DNA of 64,000 bases from Alteromonas sp. KC3 (GTDB taxonomy: Bacteria > Pseudomonadota > Gammaproteobacteria > Enterobacterales > Alteromonadaceae), in the NCBI RefSeq assembly GCF_016756315.1, contig NZ_AP024235.1:1488001-1552000 (forward strand). The letters run 5' to 3'. Of the stretch, positions 9,349 through 18,543 are shown piece by piece. Below the pieces are notes generated by a model. It worked only from the letters and a program-made list of their open reading frames with translations. It had not been told where the DNA came from and did not search any database. Made by a program: the position numbers and the translations under genes. How positions within the stretch are numbered: position 1 is the first letter of the stretch; each line of letters begins with the position of its first letter.

Positions 9349-9870
9349 TTACTTATAAGAGAAACGCTTTGGTTTTGAACGAACTTTTTTTACTTGGCAA
9401 TAGCAAAAATGTGGTGTCCAAATAAGCAAATTTAATAAAATAGCCGTGACCAAGCTAAAGATAATTGATGAAGGGGTCAGGGGAACCGAAGGGCTGAAGT
9501 TGTCTAATACCCTATCTAACGTGTCATATTGAGACGGTGTGGCCATAAACACGAGTTTTTCGAAGTAATGCCCGTGTTCCAATTTACGCATACCTTGCTC
9601 AATGGCATTAATTTGTGCAAAGCGTTCTGCTTTTAATGTGGCATTTTCTCGCACAACAGCTTCATTGTTTTGTTGCAAGCTTTCCAGCATGGCTTCCACT
9701 GATGAAAAACCATGCTGCTTCGCCAACTCAGTTGAACTTGTTACTTCATCACGAAGTGCATCGTAATAACCACTTAAGTACTGACGATAATGGTCGGCCA
9801 AAATAGGCACTTGTAGTGTAATGATAAACAAAACGGCAAATAACACCTTATCAAGTACTCTAACAATCAT
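9349..9870 (-). CDS. Inner-membrane protein, DUF2937-like
   Basis: A 173-residue protein with one hydrophobic helix at the N-terminus (about 8-26) and another near the C-terminus (about 133-152), separated by a 100-residue helical, probably periplasmic region (DEVTSSTELAKQHGFSSVEA). The tail is basic (KKVRSKPKRFSYK), placing both ends in the cytoplasm. Layout and length fit the DUF2937 family, whose function is unknown to me; the family name is recalled, not searched. The gene is monocistronic between the chemoreceptor and bioA, all on the same strand. A run of A residues precedes the ATG and the ribosome binding site (GAGTGAG) is only fair. Confidence 0.65.
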   Translation of the reverse strand: MIVRVLDKVLFAVLFIITLQVPILADHYRQYLSGYYDALRDEVTSSTELAKQHGFSSVEAMLESLQQNNEAVVRENATLKAERFAQINAIEQGMRKLEHGHYFEKLVFMATPSQYDTLDRVLDNFSPSVPLTPSSIIFSLVTAILLNLLIWTPHFCYCQVKKVRSKPKRFSYK

Positions 9871-9964
9871 TTTTTTAACTCACTCCATCATCGTACATAC
9901 TGGCTAGCCACTTCCGGTGAGCAATCAATAACTTCACTGTTAGTTGTAGAATGTCACCTTATTA

Positions 9965-11230
9965 CTACTTCAAACTAGTATAGATGGCATGCGTTAACAT
10001 ACTGAGTTGCTCTGGGCTTATGATATAGGGAGGCATAATGTATACCAGCTTTCCAAAAGGCCGTATCCATACGCCATGCTTCACAAAATGGCGCTGAATT
10101 TCAGCGACATTAACCGGTTTTACGGTTTCCACAACACCTATGGCGCCCAGCACGCGTACATCCGCAACACGCGGAAGCTCTGCACATTTTGCAAGCTCGG
10201 CCTGTAATTGTTTCTCAATAGCAGGAATTTGCTGTTGCCAGTGATTTTGATTAATCAACGACAAACTTGCATTAGCGACGGCGCAGGCCAGTGGATTTCC
10301 CATGTACGTAGGCCCATGCATGAATACACCAGGTTCGCCTTGGCATACACCAAGCGCTACATCTTCAGTGCACAAAGTGGCCGCTAGTGTCATATAACCG
10401 CCAGTAATCGCTTTACCTAAGCACATGATATCTGGAGAAATACCTGCGTGTTCGCACGCAAACAATTTACCAGTGCGCCCAAATCCCGTGGCAATTTCAT
10501 CGCAAATCAACAATACATCATAGTTGTCGCACAGCTGGCGACAGCGCTTTAAATATTCCGGGTGATAAATGCGCATGCCGCCCGCACCTTGAACAACCGG
10601 CTCTAAAATAAGGGCGGCCATTTCATGGTGGTGCTTTTCAAATAATTCTTCTAGTGGAAGAATGTCATCTTCGCTGAAGGTTTGACCAAAACGGGTTTGT
10701 GGGGCAGGGGCGAATATCTGCTTGCTAAGCACGCCTTCAAACAAGCTGTGCATGCCGTTTACCGGGTCGCATACACTCATGGCGGCGAAAGTATCACCAT
10801 GATAGCCGTTGCGAGGCGCAACAATACGCGATTTCTCAGCGCGGCCTTGGCATGCCCAATACTGAATAGCCATTTTTATGGCAACTTCTACCGATACCGA
10901 GCCAGAGTCGGCCAAAAACACGCGCTCTAACCCTGCGGGCACCATATCCAGCAAGGTTTTACACACATCTATGGCGGGCTGGTGGGTAATGCCGCCAAAC
11001 ATCACGTGAGAAAACGCCTCTATTTGATCATGAGCGGCTTTATTAAGTACAGGATGGTTGTATCCATGAATAGCAGCCCACCAACTCGACATGCCATCAA
11101 CCAGTACTTCGCCAGTGGCTAGAGTAAGCTCAGCGCCCTTGGCGCCGGTTACTTCGTAACAAGGAAGCGGGTTAACCGCAGACGTATAAGGGTGCCAAAT
11201 GTGTTGTTTATCGAATTCTATATTGTTCAA
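9965..11230 (-). CDS. bioA: Adenosylmethionine-8-amino-7-oxononanoate aminotransferase BioA
   Basis: BioA makes 7,8-diaminopelargonic acid from 8-amino-7-oxononanoate using SAM as amino donor, the third step after pimeloyl-thioester in biotin synthesis. The 421-residue protein is a class III PLP aminotransferase with the family start [11 protein letters not shown], the [11 protein letters not shown] substrate segment, the cofactor aspartate in [15 protein letters not shown] and the PLP lysine in CLGKAITGG. It is divergent from bioB across a 98-base region, the same arrangement as in E. coli, with a candidate BirA operator between them. Confidence 0.97.
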   Translation of the reverse strand: MNNIEFDKQHIWHPYTSAVNPLPCYEVTGAKGAELTLATGEVLVDGMSSWWAAIHGYNHPVLNKAAHDQIEAFSHVMFGGITHQPAIDVCKTLLDMVPAGLERVFLADSGSVSVEVAIKMAIQYWACQGRAEKSRIVAPRNGYHGDTFAAMSVCDPVNGMHSLFEGVLSKQIFAPAPQTRFGQTFSEDDILPLEELFEKHHHEMAALILEPVVQGAGGMRIYHPEYLKRCRQLCDNYDVLLICDEIATGFGRTGKLFACEHAGISPDIMCLGKAITGGYMTLAATLCTEDVALGVCQGEPGVFMHGPTYMGNPLACAVANASLSLINQNHWQQQIPAIEKQLQAELAKCAELPRVADVRVLGAIGVVETVKPVNVAEIQRHFVKHGVWIRPFGKLVYIMPPYIISPEQLSMLTHAIYTSLK

Positions 11231-11241
11231 AATTTAACCGT

Positions 11242-11274
11242 TAGTAAAGCTTTTGAAATGGTCAGAGTTGACAA
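11242..11274. promoter_or_regulatory. Candidate BirA operator overlapping the bioB promoter
   Basis: Half-sites TAGTAAAGC (11242-11250) and AGTTGACAA (11266-11274), 15 bases apart, each match the gammaproteobacterial BirA consensus TTGTAAACC / GGTTTACAA at seven of nine positions. The right half overlaps a perfect -35 box TTGACA (11268-11273), followed after 16 bases by TAGACT (11290-11295) as a possible -10 of bioB. Position in the bioA-bioB divergent gap is as expected; the match itself is moderate. Confidence 0.4.
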
Positions 11275-11328
11275 CTTTGCAATGACGCATAGACTAAGCC
11301 AGCATTCTTAATTAGTAAAGGACAGTCA

Positions 11329-12453
11329 ATGACACTGGCTTCAGCGCAACAGGCGCAAACGACAACTATTCGTAACGATTGGACCAAAGCCGAAGTAGAG
11401 GCATTATTCGCGATGCCGTTCAACGACCTGCTATTTGAAGCGCAGGTGGTGCACAGACAACACTTCAACCCAAACGAAGTGCAGGTTAGTACGCTATTGT
11501 CGATTAAAACAGGTGCATGCCCTGAAGACTGTAAATACTGCCCGCAGAGCGCGCGCTATGACACTGGCCTTGAAAAAGAGCGCTTGCTTGAAATTGAAAA
11601 AGTGATCCAGCGAGCGAAAGAAGCCAAACAGGTTGGCTCAACGCGTTTTTGTATGGGCGCTGCGTGGCGAAACCCGCGCGACCGAGACATGCCTTACATT
11701 GTCAAAATGGTTGAAGAGGTGAAAAGTCTTGGCCTTGAAACCTGCATGACTCTTGGCATGTTAACTCGCGATCAAGCGGTAGCCTTAAAGCAAGCAGGCC
11801 TTGATTATTACAATCACAACCTTGATACATCGCCAGAATTTTACGGCGACATTATTACCACACGTACGTATCAAGACCGTTTGAACACGCTAGAAAACGT
11901 GCGAGCAGCGGGCATGAACGTATGCTCTGGCGGTATTGTGGGTATGGGCGAGACAGTAAGTGACCGCGCAAGCATGCTTGTGCAGCTAGCGAACTTGCCA
12001 GAACAGCCGCAAAGTGTACCAATTAACATGTTGGTTAAGGTAAAAGGTACGCCACTTGATAATGTTGAAGACCTCGACTATTTCGAATTTATTCGCACTA
12101 TTGCCGTGGCGCGTATAATGATGCCTAAATCTCACGTGCGTTTATCGGCAGGCCGCGAGGCAATGAACGAGCAAATGCAGGCGCTGTGCTTTATGGCTGG
12201 CGCAAACTCTATTTTCTATGGTTGCAAGCTGTTAACCACGTCAAACCCAGACACCCACGAAGACGTCATGTTGTTTAAAAAGCTTGGTATCAATACCGAG
12301 CGTACGCGCGATTTTTCTGATGAAGCACACCAGCAAGTGTTAGAAGAAGAAATTGCGCAGCAGCAAGAGCAAACAGACAGTAGCGACTTGTTTTATGACG
12401 CCAGTAAGCCAAAAGCAAAAAGTGATAAAACGCCCAGCACGATGGATGCCTAA
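11329..12453 (+). CDS. bioB: Biotin synthase BioB
   Basis: BioB is the radical-SAM enzyme that inserts sulfur into dethiobiotin to make biotin. The 374-residue protein carries the radical-SAM cluster cysteines in [11 protein letters not shown] and the conserved [25 protein letters not shown] and [10 protein letters not shown] segments that bind SAM and the sacrificial 2Fe-2S cluster. The last 35 residues are a Gln/Glu/Lys-rich tail beyond the conserved domain. It opens the bioBFCD operon: its stop codon TAA overlaps the bioF ATG by one base. Confidence 0.97.
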   Translation: MTLASAQQAQTTTIRNDWTKAEVEALFAMPFNDLLFEAQVVHRQHFNPNEVQVSTLLSIKTGACPEDCKYCPQSARYDTGLEKERLLEIEKVIQRAKEAKQVGSTRFCMGAAWRNPRDRDMPYIVKMVEEVKSLGLETCMTLGMLTRDQAVALKQAGLDYYNHNLDTSPEFYGDIITTRTYQDRLNTLENVRAAGMNVCSGGIVGMGETVSDRASMLVQLANLPEQPQSVPINMLVKVKGTPLDNVEDLDYFEFIRTIAVARIMMPKSHVRLSAGREAMNEQMQALCFMAGANSIFYGCKLLTTSNPDTHEDVMLFKKLGINTERTRDFSDEAHQQVLEEEIAQQQEQTDSSDLFYDASKPKAKSDKTPSTMDA

Positions 12454-13703
12454 TGGCTTTTAATTGGTTAGAAGCAAAATTGACGGAGCGTGCCCAGCAT
12501 GGCCTGCTTCGTCAGCGCCATTGCCAGCAATATGAAAAAGACAACATTGTTTGTATTAATGGCGAGCACTACCTTAACTTTTCGAGCAACGATTACCTTG
12601 GTATGCGTCAGCATGAAGGGGTATTGCAGTCGTGGGTAGAAGGGTTGGCGCAATTTGGCGCTGGCAGCGGCGCATCTCCGCTTGTGACAGGGCATACACA
12701 AGCGCATTTAGCGCTTGAGGCATATATTGCCGATGGTCTCAATCGCGAGGCGGCATTGTTGTTTAATTCAGGTTTTGCGGCTAATCAAGCCTTGTGCATG
12801 GCGTTGTTTTCACGTCATGCGGGTAAGCCTGCTTCATTAAATCCAGCGTCTAGTTCAAAACCGCAAAGCCATATATTGGCCGACAAACTGATGCATGCGT
12901 CGTTTTTAGAAGGCGCTATGTGCGTGGGAGAGCAAGCGCAGCTACGCCGCTTTAAGCATAACGATTTAACGCATTTAGAAAGCCTGTTACAAAAGCGCGG
13001 CAATACAGAAGACAATCAAGATACGCTTATTGTCAGTGAAGGCGTATTTAGTATGGACGGTGACTATGCACCAAGCATTGAAATAGCGGCGTTAGCCAAA
13101 CAGTACAGTGCATGGTTTATGCTAGATGACGCCCACGGCATGGGCGTGCTCGGTGAAAACGGTTTTGGCACGGTTGAAGCGCTGGGGCTAACTCAAGAGC
13201 AGGTGCCTATCGTCATGGGCACTTTTGGCAAAGCCATTGGTACCGCAGGCGCGTTTATTGCCGGAAGTCAGGTGCTGATTGATTTTTTGGTTAATTTTGC
13301 CAAACACTATGTGTATTCAACGGCCATGCCCCCGGCTCAGGCGGTAGCAACCCTTTATTCACTTACCCATATTGCCAGTGACAGGCCGCGACGCGATGCC
13401 TTAACGCAAAATATTATGCATTTAAGAGATGCTTTTAACGCTAAATTTAGTGGCAAACCAGCACTTACGCTTGCTGATTCAAACAGTGCTATTCAGCCTA
13501 TTATTGTTGGTTGCCCTAAACGCGCGGTGGCATTAAGTGAAGGGCTAAAACGCCGCGGTATTTGGGTAACGGCCATTCGTTATCCTACGGTCCCTAAAAA
13601 CGAAGATAGGCTGCGCGTTACCTTGTCAGCCAATCATACTCAGCAAGATATTGATGTGCTGCTTGATGCCATTGGGCTTGCCGCTGAGGAGTGCCGCGAG
13701 TGA
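12453..13703 (+). CDS. bioF: 8-amino-7-oxononanoate synthase BioF
   Basis: BioF condenses pimeloyl-ACP with L-alanine, using PLP, to give 8-amino-7-oxononanoate. The 416-residue protein is about 30 longer than E. coli BioF; most of the extra lies in a Ser/Pro/Lys-rich loop (about 125-145, between the FNSGFAANQ and LADKLMHASF segments). Conserved features are NFSSNDYLG, GSGASPLVTG, VSEGVFSMDGD, DDAHGMGVLG and the PLP lysine in MGTFGKAIG. Its ATG overlaps the bioB stop and its stop overlaps the bioC GTG, so translation is coupled along the operon. Confidence 0.96.
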   Translation: MAFNWLEAKLTERAQHGLLRQRHCQQYEKDNIVCINGEHYLNFSSNDYLGMRQHEGVLQSWVEGLAQFGAGSGASPLVTGHTQAHLALEAYIADGLNREAALLFNSGFAANQALCMALFSRHAGKPASLNPASSSKPQSHILADKLMHASFLEGAMCVGEQAQLRRFKHNDLTHLESLLQKRGNTEDNQDTLIVSEGVFSMDGDYAPSIEIAALAKQYSAWFMLDDAHGMGVLGENGFGTVEALGLTQEQVPIVMGTFGKAIGTAGAFIAGSQVLIDFLVNFAKHYVYSTAMPPAQAVATLYSLTHIASDRPRRDALTQNIMHLRDAFNAKFSGKPALTLADSNSAIQPIIVGCPKRAVALSEGLKRRGIWVTAIRYPTVPKNEDRLRVTLSANHTQQDIDVLLDAIGLAAEECRE

Positions 13704-14518
13704 ACGCCGAGCAAAATGATATTGCATTAGATGAAAACGCAAATGCAAACACAAACGTAATGAGTGAGCGCGCTGTTGCCTCACGTTTTTCAAAAGCGGC
13801 GACACGCTATGACAGTATTGCCTGTATTCAAAAAGTGATTGCTCATGAGGCGCTGAATAACTTACCGCAAAAGCTTTCAGGTAACGCGCTTGATATCGGC
13901 TGCGGTACGGGCGTGCACACACAAGCGCTGAGCGAGCGGGGCGCGAATACTGCGGGTGTAGATATTGCCGAAGGAATGCTTAGCGTAGCAAGAGAAACCT
14001 TCCCAGCCCCACATTTTGTGCATGGTAGCGCCATGTCGCTGCCTTTTGAATCGGGTCAATTTACTACCGTGTTTTCATCCATGGCACTGCAATGGGCAAG
14101 CTCACCGGCTATTGTGGCACAGCAGATCAGTAAAGTGCTCAGCCAGGGCGGTGTTGCCGAATTGGCCATTATGGTTGATGGCTCATTCAGTGAGCTTAAA
14201 AAAGCACGCAAAATTGCGCAGCTTGTTGAGGCAACTACGCCAATGCCGTCAACGACCACGTGGGTTAATGCATTTCAACAATCTTCTCTCGTACTTACGC
14301 GCGTGATCACCAAAGATTATGTGGACAGTCACTCATCAATTATGTCGCTGCTTCACTCTGTGAAAGGGGTAGGCGCGGGTGAAACAGGAAAGAAGCAGCC
14401 GCCATTATCGCGCAGAGATATCAAGAAGCTCGCCATGGCCTATCAGAACATTAGCGCCGTGGGCAGTAAGTTACCGCTTACCTACCGAGTAAGTCATTTC
14501 AGATTGGAACAACGATGA
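13700..14518 (+). CDS. bioC: Malonyl-ACP O-methyltransferase BioC
   Basis: BioC methylates the free carboxyl of malonyl-ACP so that fatty-acid synthesis can build a disguised pimeloyl chain. The 272-residue class I SAM methyltransferase has the SAM loop ALDIGCGTGVHTQAL, acidic ribose-binding region AGVDIAEGML and motif FSSMALQWASSP. I chose the GTG at 13700, which overlaps the bioF stop (GTGA) and has GAGGAG nine bases upstream; a GTG at 13691 would abut that site. No bioH esterase is present in the window, so release of pimeloyl-ACP needs an enzyme elsewhere. Confidence 0.92.
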   Translation: MNAEQNDIALDENANANTNVMSERAVASRFSKAATRYDSIACIQKVIAHEALNNLPQKLSGNALDIGCGTGVHTQALSERGANTAGVDIAEGMLSVARETFPAPHFVHGSAMSLPFESGQFTTVFSSMALQWASSPAIVAQQISKVLSQGGVAELAIMVDGSFSELKKARKIAQLVEATTPMPSTTTWVNAFQQSSLVLTRVITKDYVDSHSSIMSLLHSVKGVGAGETGKKQPPLSRRDIKKLAMAYQNISAVGSKLPLTYRVSHFRLEQR

Positions 14519-15204
14519 AGCAGTATTTTGTAACCGGGACAGACACCGAAGTGGGTAAAACCTACGTAACCTGTCACCTTCTTCGCGCAGCAACTCAAGC
14601 AAAACTTACCTCGATAGGTTACAAACCTATTGCAGCGGGCTGCGACTTAGTGGATGGTGAATGGGTAAACGAGGATGCCGCTAATATTCAAAAGGCAAGC
14701 GGCTTGTCTTTACCCATTAGCGAAATAAACCCCATTGCACTAAAGCCGCCTATTGCGCCGCACATAGCGGCAAGCGAAGCGGGTGTCGAGCTTACGCAAG
14801 ATGCCATAGAAAAAGGGCTAAACCACCTACAAAGCTACAATGTAGACGTCCTTTTAATGGAAGGTGCGGGTGGTTGGCGACTGCCGTTGTCTTTGGGCAA
14901 TGAAAACACGCCGACACACTATTTATCTGACGTGGTTAAATCGCTAAATATGCCGGTTATTTTAGTGGTAGGAATGCGTTTGGGCTGCTTGAATCACGCA
15001 ATGCTTACTGCCGAAGCTATTCTTGCCGATGGCCTAACCATTGCTGGTTGGGTAGCAAACGATGTTACTGGCAACATGACGCGATACGATGAAAACCTCG
15101 CATCGCTAAAAGCCATGATGCCAGCGCCATTACTGGCGGAAATACCGTTTAAAGCCCAACCCTCTGATGCGGTTTTACAGCACGCTATCGAGCAATTGGT
15201 TTAA
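14515..15204 (+). CDS. bioD: Dethiobiotin synthetase BioD
   Basis: BioD forms the ureido ring of dethiobiotin from 7,8-diaminopelargonate, CO2 and ATP. The 229-residue protein has the P-loop TGTDTEVGKTYV at the start, the KPIAAGC substrate lysine region, and the EGAGGWRLPL loop that binds magnesium. It overlaps bioC by four bases (ATGA) and closes the operon. Its last 30 bases overlap, tail to tail, the end of the convergent peptidase E gene; no terminator is visible between them. Confidence 0.96.
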   Translation: MKQYFVTGTDTEVGKTYVTCHLLRAATQAKLTSIGYKPIAAGCDLVDGEWVNEDAANIQKASGLSLPISEINPIALKPPIAPHIAASEAGVELTQDAIEKGLNHLQSYNVDVLLMEGAGGWRLPLSLGNENTPTHYLSDVVKSLNMPVILVVGMRLGCLNHAMLTAEAILADGLTIAGWVANDVTGNMTRYDENLASLKAMMPAPLLAEIPFKAQPSDAVLQHAIEQLV

Positions 15205-15921
15205 GCTATCGCCGGCATTAATTGGCGTTTTCTCTTTACCTAAAAAGATAAAACCGTCGTGCTCGTTGTCGGCCTTGATTTCGCGACCATCTTCGAACGT
15301 AAGTGTAGCTTCGCTTAATTTAAGGGCCGTCCCTTCGCGAATGGCAACAACCGGGGTTGTTGGGTTAAGGGCGGTAAATTCTGCAAGGCGCTGATCACGC
15401 GTTTCACCATTGTGACCTGGCGGTTGGTAATCGGTGTAATGTGGGTTTATTTGAAAGGGCACAATATCGAGTGCATCAAAGCTCGGTGGCTCAATAATAG
15501 GCATATCATTGGTGGTGCGAATTGATTGCCCACAAATATTTGAACCCGCGCTCCAACCAATATAAGGCGTGCCATCGGCAATGGCGTGTTTCATAGGTAC
15601 AATTAACGCGTTGGCGTAAAGAGTCGACAATAGGTGAAAGGTATTTCCTCCACCTACCACAATAGCTTGGCCGTTTTGTTTTGCGTTGTTTATGGCGGCT
15701 ACTGGGTCGTCAACACTGTGTAAGCCCGTTACCTTGCATTCTGGTAGCGCGTTAGCCACGGCATCAACATATGCATCATAACTTTGTGTTACGGCGGCAT
15801 AAGGAACAAATAGAAGGTCGCGAATATCACCTAAGTGTGCAAAAATAAGCGCTCTGGCGTGTTCGAGGTAAGGCTCACTACCTTGACGTGAACTGCTCAG
15901 CATAAGTACATGTGCGGTCAT
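15175..15921 (-). CDS. pepE: Peptidase E-like serine peptidase (family S51)
   Basis: Peptidase E cleaves N-terminal aspartyl dipeptides in the cytoplasm. The 248-residue protein has the family's nucleophile elbow GWSAGSNICG, with the Ser flanked by Gly and Ala, preceded by VVGGGNTFHLL, and the conserved histidine segment INPHYTDYQPPGHNGETRDQR. I start at the ATG with GGAG five bases upstream (15921); an upstream in-frame codon at 15954 has no such site. It is convergent with bioD and overlaps it by 30 bases. E. coli PepE is about 229 residues, so length is close to usual. Confidence 0.88.
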   Translation of the reverse strand: MTAHVLMLSSSRQGSEPYLEHARALIFAHLGDIRDLLFVPYAAVTQSYDAYVDAVANALPECKVTGLHSVDDPVAAINNAKQNGQAIVVGGGNTFHLLSTLYANALIVPMKHAIADGTPYIGWSAGSNICGQSIRTTNDMPIIEPPSFDALDIVPFQINPHYTDYQPPGHNGETRDQRLAEFTALNPTTPVVAIREGTALKLSEATLTFEDGREIKADNEHDGFIFLGKEKTPINAGDSLNQLLDSVL

Positions 15922-16014
15922 ACAAACTCCACAATTTTTCTGACGGCGTATCATACGTGAAACTGAACATAAAGTTTAGTCACGCTCCGTTATAGCATGG
16001 TGAAAGGAAGTTAA

Positions 16015-16503
16015 ATGGAACAGTCAATATCGGTGTTATTCGTGTGTTTGGGTAACATTTGTCGCTCACCAACAGCAGAAGCGGTGTTTAAACAAAAAGC
16101 GGCAGAGGCTGGATTGTCGTTGAATATTGACTCGGCAGGCACCCATGGTTATCACATTGGTAGCCCACCAGATAAGCGCTCTCAGGCGGCAGGCGTTGAA
16201 CGCGGATACAGTTTTAAAGGGCTGAAATGTCGTCGTGTTGATGAAAGTGACTTTGAAAAGTTCGACTATATTTTGGCCATGGATAACAGCAATTTGTCTA
16301 ACCTGCACGGCATGTCGCCAGCACAATATCACGACAAAATTAAGCTGTTTTTAGACTATGCAGACGAAGAAGACAAAGAAGTGCCAGACCCTTACTACGG
16401 CGGAAAACGCGGCTTTGAGTTGGTACTAGACTTAATTGAAACAGCGTCAGACGGATTAATTGCGCACATTAAGGCCAACAGTGCTAACGCCCAACACGAC
16501 TAA
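16015..16503 (+). CDS. Low-molecular-weight protein tyrosine phosphatase
   Basis: A 162-residue cytoplasmic phosphatase of the arsenate-reductase-like fold. The P-loop CLGNICRS supplies the nucleophilic cysteine and arginine, and the general-acid aspartate lies in DPYYGG near residue 127. Length and motifs are standard. It precedes the permease gene, whose chosen start is inside the last 23 bases of this gene, so the phosphatase and the B12 importer appear to share a transcript. AAGG stands eight or so bases before the ATG. No capsule or exopolysaccharide kinase gene is adjacent, so the substrate cannot be guessed. Confidence 0.92.
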   Translation: MEQSISVLFVCLGNICRSPTAEAVFKQKAAEAGLSLNIDSAGTHGYHIGSPPDKRSQAAGVERGYSFKGLKCRRVDESDFEKFDYILAMDNSNLSNLHGMSPAQYHDKIKLFLDYADEEDKEVPDPYYGGKRGFELVLDLIETASDGLIAHIKANSANAQHD

Positions 16504-17470
16504 ACCTTATAAGGCATCCGCGGTGATCACCGCGCTGCTGTCTGTTTTATTCACTGTTGCTGTGGCGGCAATACTTGCGGTTGTCATGTTATCTGACTCG
16601 CCAGACATGCTAAAACAACACATTACGCTACAAATTCAAATGCCGTTGGTACTAACGGCTGTATTGGTGGGGGCGGCACTTTCAACAAGTGGCGCAACAC
16701 TTCAGGTGGTGCTAAGAAATCCGCTGGCCGACCCAGGTATTGTGGGCATAACCAGTGGTGCCAGCCTGGTAGCGGCTATTTTATTGCTGCTTACGCCTGA
16801 CTGGGCAAACGCGTACATGCATTATGTATTGCCTGTCGGATGCTTTTTAGGGGCGCTAGCCTCTACCTTCATTATTTATCGGCTTGCGCGAAAATTGCTG
16901 GGCTCTGCTACTGCGGTTATTTTGTCGGGCATTGCAATTTCTACCTTAAGCGGCGCTATTATTGCGTGGCTTTACATGCTAAGCGATGCGAACGCGCTTC
17001 GAAATCTCACATTTTGGCTGATGGGCAGTTTGTATCAAACTAACTGGCCTATTTTAGCGTTAGGTGCTCCTTTTGTGGTGGTGGCCGTTGGTTATCAGCT
17101 TTACGTTGCCAAGCACCTTAACAAGCTCTATGCCGGCGATATTGCCGCGAAAAGTAGTGGTGTTAATGTTGAACAGCTGACAGAGCGTGCACTGGTTGCC
17201 AGTGCTGTCGCGGTGGGGGCTGCGGTGTCTATGGCGGGCTCGATTGCCTTTGTCGGTTTGCTGGTACCGCATATTCTACGCCGTGTTGTGGGGCATAATA
17301 ATGCGCTACTGTTACCGCTAAGTGCGCTCGCGGGCGCGTGCATGCTGTTATTGGTGGCACTGTGTTCTGAACTTACGCGCGCTATCACATTGCCGGTATC
17401 AATGATTACCGCAACCCTTGGTGGCCCATTATTAATTTGGGCATTGTCAAAAGGGCAGGTTAAGGGGTAA
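16481..17470 (+). CDS. btuC: BtuC-type ABC transporter permease (vitamin B12 or related)
   Basis: A FecCD-family permease with about ten membrane helices, 329 residues from the GTG at 16481 (AAGG seven bases before). Strings such as LVGAALSTSGATLQVVLRNPLADPG, LSGIAI, GSIAFVGLLVPHILR and ATLGGPLLIWAL are typical, and similarity along the length is to the cobalamin permease BtuC rather than siderophore permeases (my comparison from memory). It is followed after six bases by the ATPase. No binding protein BtuF and no cobalamin riboswitch were seen here. Confidence 0.82.
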   Translation: MLTPNTTKPYKASAVITALLSVLFTVAVAAILAVVMLSDSPDMLKQHITLQIQMPLVLTAVLVGAALSTSGATLQVVLRNPLADPGIVGITSGASLVAAILLLLTPDWANAYMHYVLPVGCFLGALASTFIIYRLARKLLGSATAVILSGIAISTLSGAIIAWLYMLSDANALRNLTFWLMGSLYQTNWPILALGAPFVVVAVGYQLYVAKHLNKLYAGDIAAKSSGVNVEQLTERALVASAVAVGAAVSMAGSIAFVGLLVPHILRRVVGHNNALLLPLSALAGACMLLLVALCSELTRAITLPVSMITATLGGPLLIWALSKGQVKG

Positions 17471-17476
17471 CCCTTA

Positions 17477-18400
17477 ATGCATGGCGTGAACAGCATGAAT
17501 AAACACACACACAGTGCTAACCCATCATTGAGTAACACCAACGAATCGGCGGATCAACACGGGCAAGCCTTGAGTGCGACTGTTTTGTCAAACAGTACGT
17601 CAAACCGCGCGTTTAACGTATCATCGCAAGTCGCGTTAGAAGTCGCATCGCTAAATGACGTGTCGGTATCTAACCGCCTTCAAAGCGCGTCATTAACTGT
17701 GACCAAAGGCCAGTGTGTACACATTCTCGGGCCAAACGGCGCGGGTAAATCTACGCTGCTACTAGTATTAGCCGGGCTATTAGAAGCAGATGCGGGTAGT
17801 GTTGTACTATTTAACAAATCCGTATCGTCGTGGTCGCTGGCGAGCTTAGCGTCAATGCGCACGTTACTTGCCCAGCAAACCGAATGCAGTTTTCATTTAA
17901 CCGTGCACGAGTATCTGCAGTTTTATGCAGACATACAGGCTTCTTCGGGTATACCTTCGCTACTTGAAAAGGCTTTAGAGGTTACCGACTTTCTACCCAA
18001 AATATTGACGCAATTGTCCGGCGGCGAGCGCCAACGGGTAGAGATATGTAGAGCGCTGCTTCAACTTTGGCCTACGATAGAGCAGGGCGAGGCCCTGGTG
18101 CTTTTAGATGAGCCCTTACAAGGGTTAGATATCCGCCATCAATATGCGGTGGCGCAGCTGGCAAAGGCGCTAAGCGAAAAAGGCAATACGGTTATAATGA
18201 GCTCACATGATATTGCACTTAGTGCAAATTACGCGACCACCTTATGGCTAATGCAAAAGGGCAAAATAGTAGCAGAGGGAAATCCGGCTGATGTTGCCAC
18301 TCAGGCCAACCTTGAGCGGGTGTTTGAATGCCATTTTGCTATAAGCAAGCACGATAACTTTCTAGAAATTCAAGTTTGCGCACCTATTACCTTGGAATAA
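17477..18400 (+). CDS. btuD: BtuD-type ABC transporter ATPase
   Basis: ATP-binding subunit partnered with the upstream permease. The 307-residue protein has Walker A GPNGAGKST (about 91-99), signature LSGGERQR, Walker B ALVLLDEPLQGLD and the switch histidine in MSSHD, and resembles BtuD through its C-terminal GKIVAEGNPADV region. The first 60 residues are Ser/Asn/Thr-rich and not part of the fold; the true start could be later, for example the ATG at 17495, though AAGGGG lies before the first ATG. The permease-ATPase pair should import vitamin B12 across the inner membrane. Confidence 0.83.
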   Translation: MHGVNSMNKHTHSANPSLSNTNESADQHGQALSATVLSNSTSNRAFNVSSQVALEVASLNDVSVSNRLQSASLTVTKGQCVHILGPNGAGKSTLLLVLAGLLEADAGSVVLFNKSVSSWSLASLASMRTLLAQQTECSFHLTVHEYLQFYADIQASSGIPSLLEKALEVTDFLPKILTQLSGGERQRVEICRALLQLWPTIEQGEALVLLDEPLQGLDIRHQYAVAQLAKALSEKGNTVIMSSHDIALSANYATTLWLMQKGKIVAEGNPADVATQANLERVFECHFAISKHDNFLEIQVCAPITLE

Positions 18401-18543
18401 ATGTGGTAAAGTGCCTTCAGTGCCCAAAAACAATAATAGCATTCAATTTTTCAAATTAGACTGATTGTAAAAAAGCGCTACGCTTGAGTCAGCATTTTCA
18501 GTAAAACATTTGCCCTACGTACATATTTTTCAGGAGAACACCG

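Noticed and set aside
15955..16480. A cobalamin riboswitch for the BtuCD-like genes
   Set aside because: The importer genes follow the phosphatase gene directly, and no B12-box-like sequence was seen upstream.
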